8,567 nucleotides of DNA from Bacteroidales bacterium (lineage in GTDB: Bacteria; Bacteroidota; Bacteroidia; Bacteroidales; UBA932). A model generated the notes under the pieces. It saw only the letters and a program-made list of their open reading frames with translations, had not been told where the DNA came from and did not search any database. The position numbers and the translations under genes were made by a program. The stretch is taken from positions 1-8,567 of the forward strand of contig JAIKYL010000049.1 in NCBI GenBank assembly GCA_024683255.1, written 5' to 3'. Below, in pieces: positions 5,310-8,567 of this stretch (its first letter is position 1; each line of letters begins with the position of its first letter).

Positions 5310-7379
5310 ATGTATCGTGTACTGAAATTCGGAGGCTCGTCCGTAGCTTCCGCTACCAATATTTCCCGGGTGCTGGACATCGTGGGGAAGGAGACGGCCA
5401 AGGGCTGCGTGGTGCTGGTGAGCTCGGCCATCAGCGGCTGCACGGACGCGTTGCTGCAAATGGCCGATGGCAATCTGGCGCCTGTTGAGGAGCTTCGCCG
5501 GAGGCACCGGGATATTATCACACGCCTTTTCACCGGTGCGGAACGTCGCAGCATGCAGGAGCGCATGGACGCACTCTTTGAGGAAATGCTCTCCGCCCCG
5601 GCCGACGAAAAAGTAACCTACGGAGAAATCTTCTCCACCACCATCCTGGCCGCCAAACTGGAGGCCGACGGTTACCGCACCCACTGGCTGGACTCCCGGA
5701 AATTGGTGATTAAAGGCAATTTGGGTCTTACTTACCGGAACATTGCCGGGGCCGTCCAGAACGAGAAGGTGGACATTTTTGTGGCTCCCGGCTTCATCTG
5801 CAGCACGCCGGAAGGCAAGGTGAGCACCCTGGGCCGCGGGGGTTCGGACTACAGCGCCGCCCTTTACGCCGCCGCCCTGCAGGCCGATTCCCTCCAGATC
5901 TGGACGGACGTTCCCGGCATCATGACCACCAATCCCAAGCAGGTGTCCCGGGCCCGTACCATTCCCGAAATGACTTATAACGCCGCCCTGCAGATGGCCG
6001 CGCACGGCGCCAAGGTGCTGTATGCCCCCACGGTAGCTCCAGCGATGGAAGCGGGCATAGCCATAGAAATCCTTAACACCTTTTCCCCGGACGGCGGCAA
6101 GACCGTAATTTCGGCCGCTGCACGGGAGAGCGGAAATGTGGGTTTGGCGTCCCTCAAACGGGACTCTGTGGTGGAGGTTTGCCTGGTGGGAAGCACCGCT
6201 GTCCAAGAGGTGGAAGCCGCCCTTACGGGAGCGGGCATTGCCCCGCTTCGCGTATGGGAGGAAGACGGAAATGTGCTCCTTACAGTGCGTCCCGCAGTGG
6301 AAATCCCAGCCCTCAGGGCGCTGCACAGGGCATTCTTCGAGACTTTGCCCGTAGAACAGGTGAATCTGTTCATCGCCGGTTACGGCGCTGTGGGCAAGGC
6401 GCTGGTACATATGATTGACGAAAGCGCCCAGATCATAAAAGAGCGTACCGGCAAACATTTAAGAATCGTGGGTGTGGCCAACTCCCGCCAGTATAGCATA
6501 GACATGAGTGGCCGTCCCGGTCTCCCTTCGGAAGAGGGAGACTATGTGGATGCGGTTTGTGCCCGCGCCCCCAAGGGGTCCGTCTTTGTGGACTGCACTA
6601 ACAGCGAGACGCTTTATCAGCGTTACCCGCAGTTGTTCAACGCCGGACTCAACGTGGTATCCTCCAATCGGCGCTCCTTTGCCGTACCTTATGTAATCTA
6701 TGCTTCCCTGCACGCCGCGGCCCGGGAGAACGGTGCCTTCTTCCGCTACGAAACCACCGTGGGAGCCGCCCTGCCCATGCTGGAGTCCATAGCGCGCGGA
6801 GCCAACAGCTGCGACCAGATACTCTCCATAGAAGCCGTCGTATCCTGCACCCTCAACCAGATTCTGGGAGATTACCGGCCCGGAGGAGAGAGCTTTGCCA
6901 CCCTGGTTCGGAAGGCGCAGGAAGCCGGGCTCACCGAACCGGATCCGCGTCTGGACCTGGGTGGAAAGGACGCTTTGCGCAAACTTCTGATCCTCTCCCG
7001 TGAGGCTGGTGTGCGCCTGGAAGAAACCGATGTAGAGGTGGATCCGGTAATTCCCGGGGATCTTTTCGACGTGCCCATCGACCGTTTCTACGAAGGCTTG
7101 GAAGCCGCAGAACCGCAGTTTGCCGATGCGGCCCGTTCGGCCGAAGCCCAAGGTTTCCGCCGCAGGTTTGTGGCTTCTCTGGAGAGAGTGGACGGGATGT
7201 ATCGGGCCAGAATTGGCATACATAATGTTCCGCCCGTTCATCCTGCCTATCATTTAAAGGGAACGGAAAACGCCATTATCGTACGCAGTGCCTTCCATCC
7301 CTATCCCCTGGTAATCCAGGGCCCCGGCGAAGGCGCACGGGAAGCGGCCAGCAGTATCCTGAACGATATTTTGCGTTAG
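5310..7379 (+). CDS. thrA: Bifunctional aspartokinase / homoserine dehydrogenase (short form, reduced ACT region)
   Basis: A 689-residue fusion of aspartokinase, which phosphorylates aspartate as the entry step to lysine, threonine and methionine, and homoserine dehydrogenase, which reduces aspartate semialdehyde. The kinase (about 1-267) has KFGGSSVA (6-13), YGE (104-106), TLGRGGSDYSAAL (173-185) and WTDVPGIMTTNPK (198-210). A single ACT-like module follows (about 276-344) where family members usually carry two. The dehydrogenase begins with the Rossmann motif GYGAVG (357-362) and keeps TEPDPRLDLGGKDALRK (542-558), in which Glu543, Asp549, Asp554 and Lys558 match the yeast residues E208, D214, D219 and K223. 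The usual NK(K) motif is NRR (453-455) and SGTLN is SCTLN (512-516). Typical fusions have about 810-820 residues, so this one is some 120 shorter, mostly from the regulatory region. The ATG at 5310 lies just below a -7 element. Kinase function looks sound; dehydrogenase activity and threonine feedback may be altered. Confidence 0.92.
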   Translation: MYRVLKFGGSSVASATNISRVLDIVGKETAKGCVVLVSSAISGCTDALLQMADGNLAPVEELRRRHRDIITRLFTGAERRSMQERMDALFEEMLSAPADEKVTYGEIFSTTILAAKLEADGYRTHWLDSRKLVIKGNLGLTYRNIAGAVQNEKVDIFVAPGFICSTPEGKVSTLGRGGSDYSAALYAAALQADSLQIWTDVPGIMTTNPKQVSRARTIPEMTYNAALQMAAHGAKVLYAPTVAPAMEAGIAIEILNTFSPDGGKTVISAAARESGNVGLASLKRDSVVEVCLVGSTAVQEVEAALTGAGIAPLRVWEEDGNVLLTVRPAVEIPALRALHRAFFETLPVEQVNLFIAGYGAVGKALVHMIDESAQIIKERTGKHLRIVGVANSRQYSIDMSGRPGLPSEEGDYVDAVCARAPKGSVFVDCTNSETLYQRYPQLFNAGLNVVSSNRRSFAVPYVIYASLHAAARENGAFFRYETTVGAALPMLESIARGANSCDQILSIEAVVSCTLNQILGDYRPGGESFATLVRKAQEAGLTEPDPRLDLGGKDALRKLLILSREAGVRLEETDVEVDPVIPGDLFDVPIDRFYEGLEAAEPQFADAARSAEAQGFRRRFVASLERVDGMYRARIGIHNVPPVHPAYHLKGTENAIIVRSAFHPYPLVIQGPGEGAREAASSILNDILR

Positions 7380-7387
7380 ATTTCACT

Positions 7388-7430
7388 GTCCATCCACCGT
7401 AAGAGGTGTTTTCGTGGACGAGCAGTTTTT
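7388..7430 (+). terminator. Possible weak terminator after thrA
   Basis: GTCCA (7388-7392) pairs with TGGAC (7415-7419), and inside it CACC (7395-7398) pairs with GGTG (7405-7408) around a 6-base loop. The two stems are separated by an uneven internal loop (2 and 6 bases). Five T residues follow at 7426-7430, but six bases after the stem, so this is not a canonical intrinsic terminator. It fills the 50-base gap between the convergent thrA and regulator genes. In the opposite direction the hairpin lacks a T-run. Confidence 0.25.
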
Positions 7431-8567
7431 CAGCGGACCGACCCCGCCTTCCACTCGGAGGGAGTCTGGCCGGTAATGGCCTTGAAGGCCCGGTAGAAAG
7501 ACTTCTCGCTGGAAAAGCCCGCTTCCTCGCCGATGTGACTCAGAAGCGTCTGCGGCTTTTCCTTCATGAGTTTCTGGGCATAACGGACCCTGTAGCCCGT
7601 GACATAATCCGTGAACGACGCGCCGGTCTGGCCGTTGATACAGGCCGATATATAGGTGGTATTGGTGCCCAGTTCCCGGGCAATATCGGCCACCCGCAGA
7701 TCCTTCCGGCGGAAGAGTTCCTCCTCTTCTATCAGGGTGGTGATACGGGTCATCAGGTCCGTTTTTTCTTCGGGCGCAGGAGCGGGCGGAACCGCCTCCC
7801 GCTTTTTCTGCCGGCCAATCAGAAGGCCCGCTGCCAGCCCGGCCACAGCCACCAGCAGCACTATGCCCATCGGCCCCCAGGGGAAATGGCTTCCGGCCAC
7901 CGGCGGCTCCGTATGGAGGATGAAAGCCTGGTTGTACGGATTGAAATTGTCCAAGGGACTCCCGCCCGTTATGACAAGCCGTCCGCCCGGAAGGAACAGC
8001 GGATAAACCTCGTATTCCAGCTGTTCAAAAGGACAAGGAGCCGAGAACAGGGACACGCTTGCCTTCCCCCCTTCGAAGGTGGCATCATAGTCCACCCGCA
8101 CCAGGTAGATTCTCCCGTATTCGTCCCCTGCCTGCAGAAAAGCCTGGCGGGCGGGCCTGTCCACATAACAAAAGGGAGAGTAAACCAGACGGGCGCCGCC
8201 TTCCCCACTCATCGGCAGGGTCTCTTCCGTTTCCAGCAGGGAAAACTGCTCCCCGCTCACCTTCAGGAGGGCCGCCTGTCCGTCCGTTTTCCGGATAACG
8301 GGAACCAGATACGTGTATTGGCCGATGGTAAAACTATCGGCCTCAAAGTTGTCCATCATGAACGGGAAGGACCATTCCTCCAGAAGGGGAACGGTGAAAG
8401 TTTCTCCCGCCAGGCGGTCCACCAGCACGGTGTCCAGCGGTTTTCCATAATTGTCGCGACTGCCGAAAATGATGGCATTGTCCGGGGCGGTCTGGAAGAG
8501 AAACGGCCTCAGACGGGGCTGGGACACCTTTTTCACCTCCCGGAAACCTTTTCCCGGCTCGTAGAGG
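7430..8567 (-). CDS. Membrane-anchored AraC-family regulator with propeller-like sensor (N-terminus cut by window edge)
   Basis: About 379 residues of a transmembrane one-component regulator are visible. The frame is open through the right edge (11 more codons upstream of the GTG at 8534-8536), so that GTG is probably an internal Val; the true start and any signal peptide lie outside. Numbering from that GTG, residues 1-215 form a beta-rich extracytoplasmic region with repeated strand-rich units, for example FLFQTAPDNAIIFGS (12-26) and GGRLVITGGS (184-193), suggesting part of a beta-propeller. A membrane helix follows (about 222-240, MGIVLLVAVAGLAAGLLIG), then basic RQKKR, a Pro-rich linker, and a C-terminal AraC DNA-binding domain (about 258-365) with two helix-turn-helix units near 281-301 and 331-352 (LLSHIGEEAGFSSEKSFYRAFKA region, ending TGQTPSEWK). 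The layout resembles the ends of a Bacteroides hybrid two-component system without kinase and receiver. Ligand and target genes are unknown. It converges on thrA with a 50-base gap. Confidence 0.85.
   Translation of the reverse strand, partial: LYEPGKGFREVKKVSQPRLRPFLFQTAPDNAIIFGSRDNYGKPLDTVLVDRLAGETFTVPLLEEWSFPFMMDNFEADSFTIGQYTYLVPVIRKTDGQAALLKVSGEQFSLLETEETLPMSGEGGARLVYSPFCYVDRPARQAFLQAGDEYGRIYLVRVDYDATFEGGKASVSLFSAPCPFEQLEYEVYPLFLPGGRLVITGGSPLDNFNPYNQAFILHTEPPVAGSHFPWGPMGIVLLVAVAGLAAGLLIGRQKKREAVPPAPAPEEKTDLMTRITTLIEEEELFRRKDLRVADIARELGTNTTYISACINGQTGASFTDYVTGYRVRYAQKLMKEKPQTLLSHIGEEAGFSSEKSFYRAFKAITGQTPSEWKAGSVR

Noticed and set aside
5268..6458. Minus-strand open frame extending cdaA upstream by 397 codons
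   Set aside because: It is antisense to the well-conserved thrA coding sequence, shows no domain, and would bypass the promoter placed just before the cdaA ATG at 5267. GC-rich codon bias keeps the frame open.
8534..8536. GTG as the true start of the AraC-type regulator
   Set aside because: The frame continues upstream to the edge (visible residues LYEPGKGFRE before Val), and an extracytoplasmic sensor needs a signal peptide or membrane anchor further upstream.

Overview
This 8.6-kb window looks like ordinary chromosome from a GC-rich member of the Bacteroidetes, most likely the order Bacteroidales. The evidence is an S46 dipeptidyl-peptidase, a fused aspartokinase-homoserine dehydrogenase, a diadenylate cyclase next to MutS2, a membrane-anchored AraC-type regulator with a propeller-like sensor, no Shine-Dalgarno sequences at the starts I examined, and two perfect matches to the Bacteroidetes -7 promoter element TAnnTTTG. 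I cannot name genus or species. I see no tRNA, rRNA, CRISPR array, insertion sequence or phage gene.

Layout, left to right. (1) The C-terminal third of an S46 peptidase, probably DPP7-type, runs on the plus strand and is cut by the left edge. (2) Its stop codon directly abuts the stop of a four-gene minus-strand operon, read right to left: cdaA (c-di-AMP synthase), mutS2 (MutS-like ATPase with Smr nuclease domain), a yraN-family nuclease-fold gene, and a short, signature-deficient relative of mannose-1-phosphate guanylyltransferase. Spacing is tight: a 1-base TAATG overlap, then gaps of 27 and 8 bases. (3) A 42-base divergent intergenic region carries two mirror-image -7 elements, one firing left into cdaA and one right into thrA; both transcripts should be almost leaderless. 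(4) thrA, on the plus strand, is a shortened bifunctional enzyme that seems to keep only one ACT-like module and has substitutions in two homoserine dehydrogenase motifs. (5) A 50-base convergent gap follows, then a minus-strand regulator cut by the right edge: extracytoplasmic propeller-like sensor, one membrane helix, cytoplasmic AraC-type DNA-binding domain.

The cdaA operon joins second-messenger synthesis with DNA-maintenance functions. The thrA gene is a lone unit here, without the homoserine kinase or threonine synthase genes that often accompany it. No clearly new multi-gene system is visible. The points most worth a second look are the symmetric divergent promoter, the sugar nucleotidyltransferase relative that has lost its nucleotide-binding signature, the reduced regulatory domain of ThrA, and the kinase-less membrane AraC regulator.
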